A DNA stretch of 64,000 nt, taken from contig JAGBIM010000007.1 of the NCBI GenBank assembly GCA_017934975.1, forward strand, positions 118,309-182,308, in the 5' to 3' direction. Position 1 is the first letter of the stretch; every line of letters begins with the position of its first letter. A program made the position numbers and the translations under genes. Under the pieces are notes generated by a model. That model worked only from the letters and a program-made list of their open reading frames with translations. It was not told the origin of the DNA and did not search any database. The stretch comes from Clostridia bacterium (GTDB taxonomy: Bacteria > Bacillota > Clostridia > Oscillospirales > UBA644). Below, one piece after another: positions 57,578 through 64,000 of the stretch.

Positions 57578-59968
57578 TTACAGGGAAGCGATGAATTTCT
57601 TGATCTCCTGAACGGAGTAGTAGGTGACGAAGTTTTCGCCGTCGTCCACAACCAGCGTGGGAGAACCCTTCACGCCGTATTTGCGGCAGAGATCCAGGTT
57701 ATCGTCGGCGATCAGCTTTTCGTAAGCCACACCGGCCTTTTCCAGCTGAGCTTCCGCAACGCGGCAGTTGGGGCAGGTAACGCGGCTGAAGAGCATCACG
57801 CGGCCGGTCGCGGGCTTGGCGTCTTCTGCGGAACAGTCGCAGCAGCAGGCGGCGGTTCCTTCGGTCTTCAGAACCGATCTCTCCACGTTGTACACCTTGC
57901 GGTCCTTGTATTCCTGGCTCTTACCGTCGTTCCAGTGCTTGACGGGACGGTAGTAACCGGTGATACGGCTGTAAACCTCGGTCTCGTGTCCACATTCGGG
58001 GCAGGAGAAGTGTTCGCCGGTGATGTAGCCGTGGGTGGGGCAAACGGAATAGGTGGGGCTGATGGAGTAGTAAGGCAGACGGAAGTTCTCTGCAATCTTG
58101 CGAACGAGAGAAGCGGCGGCCTTCCAGTCGGGCAGCTTTTCACCCAGGTAAGCGTGGAACACGGTGCCGGAGGTGTAGAGGGTGTGCAGTTCGTCCTGCA
58201 TGGACAGAGCGGTGAACACGTCCTCGGTATAGCCTACGGGCAGGTGGGAAGAGTTGGTGTAGTAGGGAGTACCGTTTTCGTTGGCAGTGATAATTTCGGG
58301 ATAGTGCTTCTTATCGTGCTTGGCGAAGCGGTAGGTGGTGGATTCGGCGGGAGTGGCTTCCAGGTTGTACAGATCGCCGTACTTTTCCTGATAGTCGGAG
58401 AGGCGTTCCCGCATGTGGTTCAGCACGTCCTTGGCAAACTGCCGGGTCTTCTCGTGAGTCAGATCCTCGCGGAGCCAGTTGGCGTTGAGACCCACTTCGT
58501 TCATACCGATCAGACCGATGGTGGAGAAGTGGTTGGAGAAGGTCTCGCTGACGGGCTGACCGGGCTTGAGCAGATAACGGCGGGTGTAGGGATACAGACC
58601 GGATTCCAGAAGCTTGGTGATAACGTCGCGCTTGGTCTTCAAGCTGCGGGCGGCAATGTCCATCAGCTTGTTGAGGCGGGCGTAGAAATCAGCCTCGTCC
58701 TTGGCAAGATAGGCAATGCGGGGCAGGTTGATGGTGACAACGCCGATGGAGCCGGTGGATTCGCCGCTACCGAAGAAGCCGCCCGACTTCTTGCGCAGTT
58801 CACGCAGGTCGAGACGCAGACGGCAGCACATGGAACGAACGTCGCTGGGTTCCATATCGGAGTTGATGTAGTTGGAGAAGTAGGGCGTGCCGTATTTGGC
58901 GGTCATTTCGAAAAGGAGCTTGTTATTTTCGGTTTCGCTCCAGTCGAAGTCACGGGTGATGGAGTAGGTGGGAATGGGATACTGGAATCCGCGGCCGTTG
59001 GCGTCGCCTTCTACCATGATTTCGATGAAGGCCTTGTTGACCATATCCATTTCCTTCTTGCAGTCGCCGTAGGTGAAGTCCATTTCCTTACCGCCCACGA
59101 TGGCCGGCTGTTCCGCAAGGTCTGCGGGGCAGGTCCAGTCGAGGGTGATGTTGGAGAAGGGAGCCTGGGTACCCCAGCGGCTGGGGGTATTTACGCCGTA
59201 AACGAAGGACTGAATGCACTGCTTGACTTCCTTCTGAGAAAGATTGTCAACCTTGACGAAGGGGGCAAGATAGGTGTCGAAGGAAGAGAAGGCCTGCGCG
59301 CCGGCCCATTCGTTCTGCATAATACCGAGGAAGTTGACCATCTGGTTGCAGAGGGTGGAAAGGTGGCTGGCGGGAGCGGAGGTGATCTTCCCGGGAACGC
59401 CGCCCAAGCCTTCCTGAATCAGCTGACGAAGGCTCCATCCGGCACAGTAACCGGTAAGCATGGAAAGATCGTGCAGGTGCAGATCCCCGTTGCGGTGTGC
59501 GTTGGCGATTTCGTCGTCGTAAATTTCGGAAAGCCAGTAGTTGGCGGTGATGGCACCGGAGTTGGACAGAATCAGACCGCCCACGGAATAGGTGACGGTG
59601 GAGTTTTCCTTCACGCGCCAGTCGGAACCGCCCAGATAGCCGTTGACCGTTTCCTTATAGTCCAGAGCGGTAGCGTTGATGGCACGGAGCTTTTCCCGCT
59701 GACGGCGATACAGAATGTAGGCCTTGGCCACGTCGGAATAGCCGGCCTGAATCAGAACCGATTCCACGCTGTCCTGAATGTCTTCCACGGCAATCACGCC
59801 GTCTTTGATTTTGGGTTCGAAATCCGCGGTAACCTTCAGTCCGAGGAAGTCGATGGTAGAGGGATGATAATTCTTTTCGGTGGCGTCAAAAGCCTTCTGG
59901 ATGGCGTCGCAAATCTTACGGACGTCAAACTCCACGACTCCGCCGCCGCGTTTCGCTACTTGATACAT
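57578..59968 (-). CDS. nrdD: Class III anaerobic ribonucleoside triphosphate reductase with C-terminal redoxin domain
   Basis: The 796-residue protein has an N-terminal ATP-cone (about 1-90), the glycyl-radical barrel, a Zn-type cluster (CPTH ... CPEC, about 640-660) and the radical Gly671 in SRITGYYRPVKHW. After it comes a Cys-rich linker (CCCDC, 708-712) and an extra domain (722-796) with a CPNC redox site (732-735) and cis-Pro770 in GSPT, a glutaredoxin/NrdH-like fold. It reduces ribonucleotides to deoxyribonucleotides without oxygen. Many NrdD proteins use formate; the fused redoxin and the next gene trxB suggest NADPH-fed reduction here. The start is ATG 59968 after AAAGGAG. Confidence 0.95.
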   Translation of the reverse strand: MYQVAKRGGGVVEFDVRKICDAIQKAFDATEKNYHPSTIDFLGLKVTADFEPKIKDGVIAVEDIQDSVESVLIQAGYSDVAKAYILYRRQREKLRAINATALDYKETVNGYLGGSDWRVKENSTVTYSVGGLILSNSGAITANYWLSEIYDDEIANAHRNGDLHLHDLSMLTGYCAGWSLRQLIQEGLGGVPGKITSAPASHLSTLCNQMVNFLGIMQNEWAGAQAFSSFDTYLAPFVKVDNLSQKEVKQCIQSFVYGVNTPSRWGTQAPFSNITLDWTCPADLAEQPAIVGGKEMDFTYGDCKKEMDMVNKAFIEIMVEGDANGRGFQYPIPTYSITRDFDWSETENNKLLFEMTAKYGTPYFSNYINSDMEPSDVRSMCCRLRLDLRELRKKSGGFFGSGESTGSIGVVTINLPRIAYLAKDEADFYARLNKLMDIAARSLKTKRDVITKLLESGLYPYTRRYLLKPGQPVSETFSNHFSTIGLIGMNEVGLNANWLREDLTHEKTRQFAKDVLNHMRERLSDYQEKYGDLYNLEATPAESTTYRFAKHDKKHYPEIITANENGTPYYTNSSHLPVGYTEDVFTALSMQDELHTLYTSGTVFHAYLGEKLPDWKAAASLVRKIAENFRLPYYSISPTYSVCPTHGYITGEHFSCPECGHETEVYSRITGYYRPVKHWNDGKSQEYKDRKVYNVERSVLKTEGTAACCCDCSAEDAKPATGRVMLFSRVTCPNCRVAEAQLEKAGVAYEKLIADDNLDLCRKYGVKGSPTLVVDDGENFVTYYSVQEIKKFIASL

Positions 59969-60014
59969 ACTCGTTTCTCCTTTTTTTATATCGCAATTTT
60001 TTTTCTTTTTCTGC

Positions 60015-60701
60015 TTAAACGCCCCGCAACTCCACGTTGGGAAGATGCTTACGGGCAATTTCTGCCATGCGGCAGAGGGTCTCTTTGTCCCAGGCACTTA
60101 AGCCCGAGGAAAGAACCGCACCGGAATCCACGAAGGACTGCAAGGCGTATTTTTGCGCGCCTGCGATCCATTGGGAAAGGGCTTCGATATCCGACTCCGT
60201 ATGCAACTGACGGACGACGGTGGTGCGAAATTCGTAGGGAACCGTTCCTTTTAATAGGAAGGAAATACTTTCCTCCACGGGGGCGAGGTCGAAATCGGAC
60301 AATCCTACGGTCATCCCGTATTTTTCCCGACAATTCTTCACGTCCATGGCCACGTAATCCACGAGGCCCTTTTCGACAAATTCTTTCAATCGTTGGGGGA
60401 AGGTGCCGTTCGTATCCAATTTAATAGGATACCCCAAATCCTTCACCGAAAGGAGGAAAGACTCCAGCTCGGGATGAAGCAGGGGCTCCCCACCCGTGAC
60501 GCAGATTCCTTCCAGAATTCCCTTGCGGCTTTTCAGAAAGGCAAGAACCTCTTCTTCGGAAAAAAGGTCTTCGGGGGAAAGAACCAGCCCGCCGTTATGA
60601 CAGAAGGGACAGCGGAGATTGCATCCGCCGGTGAAGACGGTGCAGGCCATATGACCGGGGAAATCCAAGAGGGTCAGTTTTTGCAACCCGCAAAAATCCA
60701 T
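60015..60701 (-). CDS. nrdG: Anaerobic ribonucleotide reductase-activating protein
   Basis: The 228-residue radical SAM enzyme has the cluster motif Cys27-x3-Cys31-x2-Cys34 in GGCNLRCPFCHNGG and the SAM-binding VTGGEPLLHPE near 60. It makes the glycyl radical on NrdD by abstracting a hydrogen with a 5'-deoxyadenosyl radical. It is the first gene of the operon, which is the reverse of the more common nrdD-nrdG order. The start is ATG 60701 after GAAAGGAC. Two NrdR-box-like palindromes lie upstream of its perfect -35/-10 promoter. Confidence 0.94.
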   Translation of the reverse strand: MDFCGLQKLTLLDFPGHMACTVFTGGCNLRCPFCHNGGLVLSPEDLFSEEEVLAFLKSRKGILEGICVTGGEPLLHPELESFLLSVKDLGYPIKLDTNGTFPQRLKEFVEKGLVDYVAMDVKNCREKYGMTVGLSDFDLAPVEESISFLLKGTVPYEFRTTVVRQLHTESDIEALSQWIAGAQKYALQSFVDSGAVLSSGLSAWDKETLCRMAEIARKHLPNVELRGV

Positions 60702-60733
60702 GCCGATCACGTCCTTTCTTTCGGGGCACGTAC

Positions 60734-60762
60734 AGTATAGCACATTTTGGTTTATCTGTCAA
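60734..60762 (-). promoter_or_regulatory. Sigma-A promoter of the nrd operon
   Basis: Minus-strand TTGACA (60757-60762), 17-base spacer, TATACT (60734-60739), 33 bases before nrdG. Confidence 0.88.
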
Positions 60763-60770
60763 GATGTTTT

Positions 60771-60818
60771 TCTCAATATATTGTGTCTTTCTTTTGAATT
60801 CAACACAAGATGTTGTAT
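60771..60818. promoter_or_regulatory. Two NrdR-box-like operators
   Basis: Two 16-base palindromes, TCTCAATATATTGTGT at 60771-60786 and ACACAAGATGTTGTAT at 60803-60818, match the NrdR-box consensus ACACWATATATWGTGT at 14 and 13 positions. Their starts are 32 bases apart, about three helical turns, as in known NrdR sites. NrdR with ATP/dATP would repress the operon when dNTPs are plentiful. Confidence 0.7.
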
Positions 60819-60967
60819 TTTCCGCAAAACTCCAATTTTTCCCGAAATCATGGGATTTTTTCGCAAAAGAGGGAAAAAATAACGATTGTTATGTTGCAAA
60901 ACCGTAACAATTTGCCCCCTATGTGCCCCCATATTCCGACGAAGATGCGAACTATTTTTAAGAATAC

Positions 60968-60996
60968 TTGACAAGGAGGCGGGGGTGTGATAAGAT
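60968..60996 (+). promoter_or_regulatory. Sigma-A promoter of pepF
   Basis: TTGACA (60968-60973), 17-base spacer, TAAGAT (60991-60996), 43 bases before pepF. The 60819-60967 stretch between the divergent promoters holds no other feature that I can support. Confidence 0.72.
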
Positions 60997-61039
60997 AATA
61001 CCGTACGACCAATACAATTATAGGTAAGGGAGTCTCACC

Positions 61040-62818
61040 ATGAAAAACAGAGCCAAATTGGATCCGAAGCTCACTTGGGATCTTTCACAGATTTATCAGG
61101 ACGATAACGCCTGGGAAGAAGCTTATCAAAAGGCCGCCGAAAAGGTCAAGACCGTGGAAAACGTCCGCGGAACCTTGAGCCAATCCCCCGAAAAACTGAA
61201 GGAAGGGTTGGACGTACTGTATGATACCCTGCACGATGCGGAATTAGTCTACCTTTATACGATGCTAAAGAAAAGCCTGGACAACGGGGACGGAAAGGCC
61301 CAGGAAATGAGCGGGCGAGCCGCCATGCTGTTCACCGATCTGTCCGCCGCATCCGCCTTCCTGGAGCCCGAAATTTTGGCCATGGACTCTGCCCTGCTGG
61401 ATCAATATAGGAAGGAAGAAGAACTTGCGGGATACCGCCATATTCTGGAAGATATTAACCGTGCCCGCCCCCATACGCTGGACGAGGAAAAGGAAAAGAT
61501 GCTGGCCCTTCTGGGAGATATTTCGGGATCGGCAGACGAACCCTTTGAAATGTTTGAAAGCGTGGATATGTCCTTCCCGCCCGTCCGCAACGAAAAGGGC
61601 GAAGAAGAACCCCTGACCCACGGTTCCTTCGGGGCATTCCGCGAAAGCGCCGACCGTCGGGTGCGAAAAGAGGCTTTCGAGGCGTATTTCGGGGAATTCA
61701 AAAAATATATCAACACGCTGGCCGCCGTTTACGCCAACTCGGTGAAGTTCGATAACTATTACACCAAGGTCCGCAATTACGAAAGTGCCTGCCACAAAGC
61801 CCTCTGCTCTTCCAATGTACCAATTTCTGTGTACGATAATCTGGTCAATTCTCTCCACGAAGCCCTTCCCGTGCTGAAACGGTATCTGGAATTGCGGAAA
61901 AAGGTGCTGAAGCTGGACGAACTGCACATGTACGACCTCTATTGCCCCATCGTGGCGGAATGTGATGCAAAAATCACATACGAAGAGGCAAAGAGCATGG
62001 TCAAAAAGGCCTGCGCGCCCTTAGGCGAACGGTATCTGGAGCTGCTGGATCGAGCCTACGAAGAGCGGTGGATCGACGTTTACGAGACGAAAGGGAAAAC
62101 CACGGGGGCCTATTCCTGCGGCGTATACGACGTGCATCCCTACGTGCTGCTCAATTTCTCGGAAACCTTTGACGACGCCTTCACGCTCGCCCACGAGCTG
62201 GGACACGCCATGCACTCCTATTTTTCCGCGGAAAAGCAGGATTACGCCAATCACGATTACCGCATCATGGCGGCGGAAGTGGCCTCCACCGTCAACGAGG
62301 TGCTGATGACCCGCCATCTTCTGGCCACCGAAACCGATCCGGCAAAACGGGCCTATCTGCTGAACCATTTTCTGGAAGGATTCCGCACCACCGTATTCCG
62401 CCAGACTCTTTTCGCGGAATTTGAGCGGAAGGCCCACGATCTGAATCAGCAGGGCGTCCCCCTCACCGCAGAGACCATGAACCGAATTTATCGGGAACTG
62501 AACGAGTTGTATTACGAAGGTGCGGTGGTAGACGAATTGCAGGACATCGAATGGGCGCGAATTCCGCATTTTTATCGGGCGTTTTACGTGTACCAATACG
62601 CAACGGCATTCTGTGCATCGGTCTCCATCGTCCGCAATATTCTGGAAACGGGAGACGCTTCGGGATATCTGGAATTCCTCTCCCTGGGCGGCAGCGACTA
62701 CCCCCTCAACGAGTTGAAGGTGGCCGGCGTGGACCTGACCGACCCCGCCGTGGTCAACGACGCCATGAAGGAAATGGAACAGGCGTTGACCGATCTGGAA
62801 AAATTGCTCTTAAAATAA
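61040..62818 (+). CDS. pepF: Oligoendopeptidase F (M3B family)
   Basis: The 592-residue zinc peptidase shows the HExxH motif in TLAHELGHAMHSYFS near residue 386 and the downstream Glu of AAEVASTVNEVLM near 414, the standard M3 ligand set. The N-terminal helices form the family's PepF domain. It cleaves short peptides (about 7-17 residues) in the cytoplasm and contributes to peptide nutrition or signal-peptide clearance. There is no signal peptide. The ATG at 61040 follows AAGGGAG. It is a single-gene unit between a promoter at 60968 and a hairpin at 62825. Confidence 0.95.
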   Translation: MKNRAKLDPKLTWDLSQIYQDDNAWEEAYQKAAEKVKTVENVRGTLSQSPEKLKEGLDVLYDTLHDAELVYLYTMLKKSLDNGDGKAQEMSGRAAMLFTDLSAASAFLEPEILAMDSALLDQYRKEEELAGYRHILEDINRARPHTLDEEKEKMLALLGDISGSADEPFEMFESVDMSFPPVRNEKGEEEPLTHGSFGAFRESADRRVRKEAFEAYFGEFKKYINTLAAVYANSVKFDNYYTKVRNYESACHKALCSSNVPISVYDNLVNSLHEALPVLKRYLELRKKVLKLDELHMYDLYCPIVAECDAKITYEEAKSMVKKACAPLGERYLELLDRAYEERWIDVYETKGKTTGAYSCGVYDVHPYVLLNFSETFDDAFTLAHELGHAMHSYFSAEKQDYANHDYRIMAAEVASTVNEVLMTRHLLATETDPAKRAYLLNHFLEGFRTTVFRQTLFAEFERKAHDLNQQGVPLTAETMNRIYRELNELYYEGAVVDELQDIEWARIPHFYRAFYVYQYATAFCASVSIVRNILETGDASGYLEFLSLGGSDYPLNELKVAGVDLTDPAVVNDAMKEMEQALTDLEKLLLK

Positions 62819-62824
62819 CAAACT

Positions 62825-62850
62825 GCGCGACACGGTTTTTCGTGTCGCGC
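62825..62850 (+). terminator. Terminator-like hairpin
   Basis: A perfect 10-bp GC-rich stem (GCGCGACACG / CGTGTCGCGC) with a GTTTTT loop follows the pepF stop; the T run after it is weak. Confidence 0.65.
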
Positions 62851-62856
62851 TTCCAC

Positions 62857-62885
62857 TTGACAAACGGAAAAAAGCATGGTATAAT
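62857..62885 (+). promoter_or_regulatory. Perfect consensus sigma-A promoter
   Basis: TTGACA (62857-62862), 17-base spacer, extended -10, TATAAT (62880-62885). The last 13 bases, AGCATGGTATAAT, are identical to those in the promoters at 1408 and 2198. It starts the structured RNA at 62889. Confidence 0.88.
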
Positions 62886-62888
62886 ATG

Positions 62889-63048
62889 GTTGTCACACAA
62901 GTGAATATCGTTTACGCAAAGCAGGAAACTACCAAGGCAAACGGTGGTTTCTCTCTTTGCTTATTTCCTGTTTTGCGGATAAAAGCTTGTGTGACAACAA
63001 TGAGAGGGTCACTTTTGCAGTGCGCCCTCCGTGGGCGCACTTTTTTTT
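62889..63048 (+). ncRNA. Candidate structured small RNA (6S-like layout)
   Basis: An approximately 155-nt transcript is framed by a perfect promoter and a 9-bp terminator (AGTGCGCCC/GGGCGCACT, 63019-63041) with eight T. It folds into one long hairpin: a 13-bp closing stem (62889-62901 with 62986-62998), a large open internal bubble (62902-62914 and 62978-62985), a 14-bp upper stem (62915-62928 with 62964-62977, one G-U) and a structured apex. A closing stem, central bubble and upper stem is the plan of 6S RNA, which binds RNA polymerase. The sequence is not otherwise recognised. It could also be a leader of the gene at 63065. Confidence 0.55.
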
Positions 63049-63064
63049 GAAGAGAAGGAATCAT

Positions 63065-63586
63065 ATGGAAAACACCTCCCTAAACTATTATCAAAAAAAT
63101 ACAAAAGAAGAGAGATTTGCTTATCCTTTGGTGCAAAAAGCAACTACAATATCAAAAAAATATCTGGATGATCTCTTTTCAAAAATCGAGAAAACGAAAT
63201 CAGACAAACAACCGTTGACCGTCATCGTTGAAAAGAAAGTGGAAAATCATGGAAGTAAGATAGAAAGCTCGATCCAAATACTTTTGCAGTTTTGCATAAA
63301 ACTGACGATGGAATCCTTCACAAAGGAGGACGATTCGCTGACAAAACTTTTTCCAACGATAAAATTTGTATTTTCACAGAAAACGAAAGAGGGAACCTGC
63401 TCCTTAGTAAGAAAAGAGGAATTGGAAATTCTAAAAGATCAAATTGAACGCGTTCCCGTCGGCTATTTAAGGAAAACAAGAGGACATATCTCCTTCGTCG
63501 AAGGGGATAACGAAACAAATCTTCTGGAGCGGGAGATTTTTTTCCTCAACTTCTCGGATTACTACAAGACGATGGAGAACCTGTAA
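63065..63586 (+). CDS. Hypothetical protein, AT-rich
   Basis: This 173-residue soluble, charged protein is not recognised. It has Lys/Glu-rich helices at the N terminus, a strand pattern QPLTVIVEKKVENHGSKI near 48-65 and a mixed alpha/beta C terminus. It resembles the left-end genes at 1518-3189 in AT-rich codon use but not in sequence that I can see. The ATG at 63065 follows AGAGAAGGAATC; a longer frame upstream crosses the structured RNA. A terminator just before it (63019-63048) means that it depends on readthrough or on another promoter. Its stop is 50 bases before the tRNA promoter. Confidence 0.78.
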   Translation: MENTSLNYYQKNTKEERFAYPLVQKATTISKKYLDDLFSKIEKTKSDKQPLTVIVEKKVENHGSKIESSIQILLQFCIKLTMESFTKEDDSLTKLFPTIKFVFSQKTKEGTCSLVRKEELEILKDQIERVPVGYLRKTRGHISFVEGDNETNLLEREIFFLNFSDYYKTMENL

Positions 63587-63635
63587 TACCAAAGTCTCCT
63601 CGCGTTTTTGTTCGAAAAGTTTTTCGTTTTACCCC

Positions 63636-63664
63636 TTGCATTTTTGGGAAAACTGTGCTATAAT
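63636..63664 (+). promoter_or_regulatory. Sigma-A promoter of the tRNA region
   Basis: TTGCAT (63636-63641), 17-base spacer, TATAAT (63659-63664), 18 bases before the tRNA-Pro 5' half. The intact tRNA-Pro, 211 bases downstream, has no clear promoter of its own. Confidence 0.8.
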
Positions 63665-63682
63665 AATTCAGTATCCGTGTAT

Positions 63683-63721
63683 CGGGGTGTAGCGCAGGTG
63701 GTAGCGCGCGACGTTCGGGAC
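63683..63721 (+). pseudogene. tRNA-Pro 5' half, cut in the anticodon loop
   Basis: Bases 1-39 of a tRNA-Pro(CGG) are present: acceptor strand CGGGGTG, D arm, and the anticodon stem and loop CGACG-TTCGGGA-C. The next base should start the 3' anticodon strand, but the sequence changes to unrelated TCAATCACCG. There is no 3' half in the following 150 bases. The fragment differs from the intact tRNA downstream at five or six of 39 positions, so it is not a fresh duplicate. It sits directly behind a good promoter. Confidence 0.78.
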
Positions 63722-63875
63722 TCAATCACCGTTCTCGGCGTAGAATTTTCGAGAAGAGCCGAAAGCCCCCACAAACACTGACTTTTTCGGCTCTCCCGAA
63801 TGTCGAAAAATCATCAATTCCTCGGTCTGACCACATGTTTGACCACTTACAAAAAATCTAATAATTTTACCATTT
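63722..63875. other. Spacer between tRNA half and intact tRNA
   Basis: This 154-base spacer has no gene. It contains an inverted repeat (GAGCCGAAA near 63756 with TTTCGGCTC near 63786) and ends AT-rich. The nonamer GTTCGGGAC occurs at both ends of the region (63713-63721 and 63906-63914), inside the two anticodon loops. Confidence 0.6.
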
Positions 63876-63951
63876 CGAGGTGTAGCGAAGGTGGTATCGC
63901 GCATCGTTCGGGACGATGAGATCGCAGGTTCGAGTCCTGTCACTTCGACCA
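63876..63951 (+). tRNA. tRNA-Pro (anticodon CGG)
   Basis: The 76-base tRNA folds completely: acceptor CGAGGTG/CACTTCG, D stem GCGA/TCGC, anticodon stem CATCG/CGATG around loop TTCGGGA (anticodon CGG), T stem GCAGG/CCTGT with loop TTCGAGT, discriminator A and an encoded CCA. It reads CCG codons. A terminator follows at 63958. Confidence 0.96.
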
Positions 63952-63957
63952 AAAAGC

Positions 63958-63998
63958 AGCCGAAAACAAGCTATTTTGACTTGTTTTCGGCTGTTTTT
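63958..63998 (+). terminator. Rho-independent terminator
   Basis: A perfect 13-bp stem (AGCCGAAAACAAG / CTTGTTTTCGGCT) followed by GTTTTT ends the tRNA transcript. Confidence 0.9.
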
Positions 63999-64000
63999 CT

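Noticed and set aside
57218..60424. Open frame of more than 1000 codons antisense to trxB, nrdD and nrdG
   Set aside because: Its Gly/Val/His-rich composition is that of a shadow frame; it spans several real genes and their intergenic gaps on the other strand.
62889..63000. SRP (4.5S) RNA
   Set aside because: AGCAGGAA and CCAAGGCA look similar to parts of SRP RNA, but the conserved GGAA tetraloop helix is missing and the bubble layout does not fit.
63722..63952. Minus-strand frame beginning MVEVTGLEPA
   Set aside because: This start is the well-known false protein produced by reading the 3' end of a tRNA backward; it overlaps the tRNA-Pro.

Overview
The window is a piece of a chromosome from an anaerobic, gut-type member of the Clostridia (Bacillota). 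Reasons: an anaerobic class III ribonucleotide reductase with its radical SAM activase, a 2x[4Fe-4S] ferredoxin, a T-box leader in front of ileS, Bacillota-type housekeeping genes (walJ/yycJ-like, rlmH, luxS, rsmI, pgcA-like), strong GGAGG-type ribosome binding sites, and many promoters that match TTGACA-N17-TATAAT exactly or almost exactly. Most genes are moderately GC-rich; three small hypothetical genes near the left end and one near the right end are clearly more AT-rich. The taxonomic call below class level is not supported by what I can see.

Layout. 50-3.2 kb: MATE exporter, then an AT-rich block of three small unknown genes with two nearly identical promoters. 3.3-7.1 kb: a two-component system, a tiny membrane protein with a Cys/Asp-rich tail, and a WYL regulator. 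7.2-12.3 kb: a possible small RNA, the TldD/PmbA pair, and a sugar isomerase plus Gfo/Idh/MocA oxidoreductase operon. 12.3-16.1 kb: a second two-component system with a large exported protein in the same operon. 16.2-19.9 kb: GH42 beta-galactosidase and an unknown membrane-anchored protein. 20.1-24.0 kb: a Sel1-repeat protein and two tandem LtaS/MdoB-like phosphoglycerol transferases. 24.1-26.2 kb: a hairpin-rich repeat and a single gene fusing an RluA-type pseudouridine synthase to a YhcC-like radical SAM protein. 26.3-30.9 kb: GH36 alpha-galactosidase and two paralogous sugar isomerases around a GNAT acetyltransferase. 31-39.6 kb: a long leftward run of cell-wall and RNA-modification genes (M23 endopeptidase, murA, walJ-like, rlmH, TSCPD protein, phosphohexomutase; then trmN6-like, rsmI, luxS; then ferredoxin). 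39.7-46.9 kb: 2-hydroxyacid dehydrogenase divergent from an AraC regulator, two MFS transporters, a small membrane protein and a GH2 enzyme. 47-54.9 kb: an exported protein, YbaK deacylase, an unknown gene, T-box plus ileS, and another WYL regulator. 54.9-60.8 kb: composite repeats, then a leftward operon nrdG-nrdD-trxB-adh with two NrdR-box-like sites. 61-64 kb: oligoendopeptidase F, a highly structured candidate small RNA, an AT-rich unknown gene, and a broken tRNA-Pro half followed by an intact tRNA-Pro.

How the genes work together: GH42, GH36 and GH2 with two MFS transporters, sugar isomerases and oxidoreductases describe an organism living on galactosides and other plant or host glycans. 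The nrd operon carries its own reductant path: the NrdD protein ends in a redoxin domain and thioredoxin reductase is the next gene. The long leftward run from 37.1 to 31.0 kb couples wall precursor synthesis and hydrolysis.

I did not find a CRISPR array, transposase, phage gene or obvious defence system. The best candidates for something undescribed are the RluA/radical SAM fusion, the structured RNA at 62.9 kb, the tRNA-Pro half/whole arrangement, the NrdD-redoxin fusion and the Cys/Asp-rich mini membrane protein.
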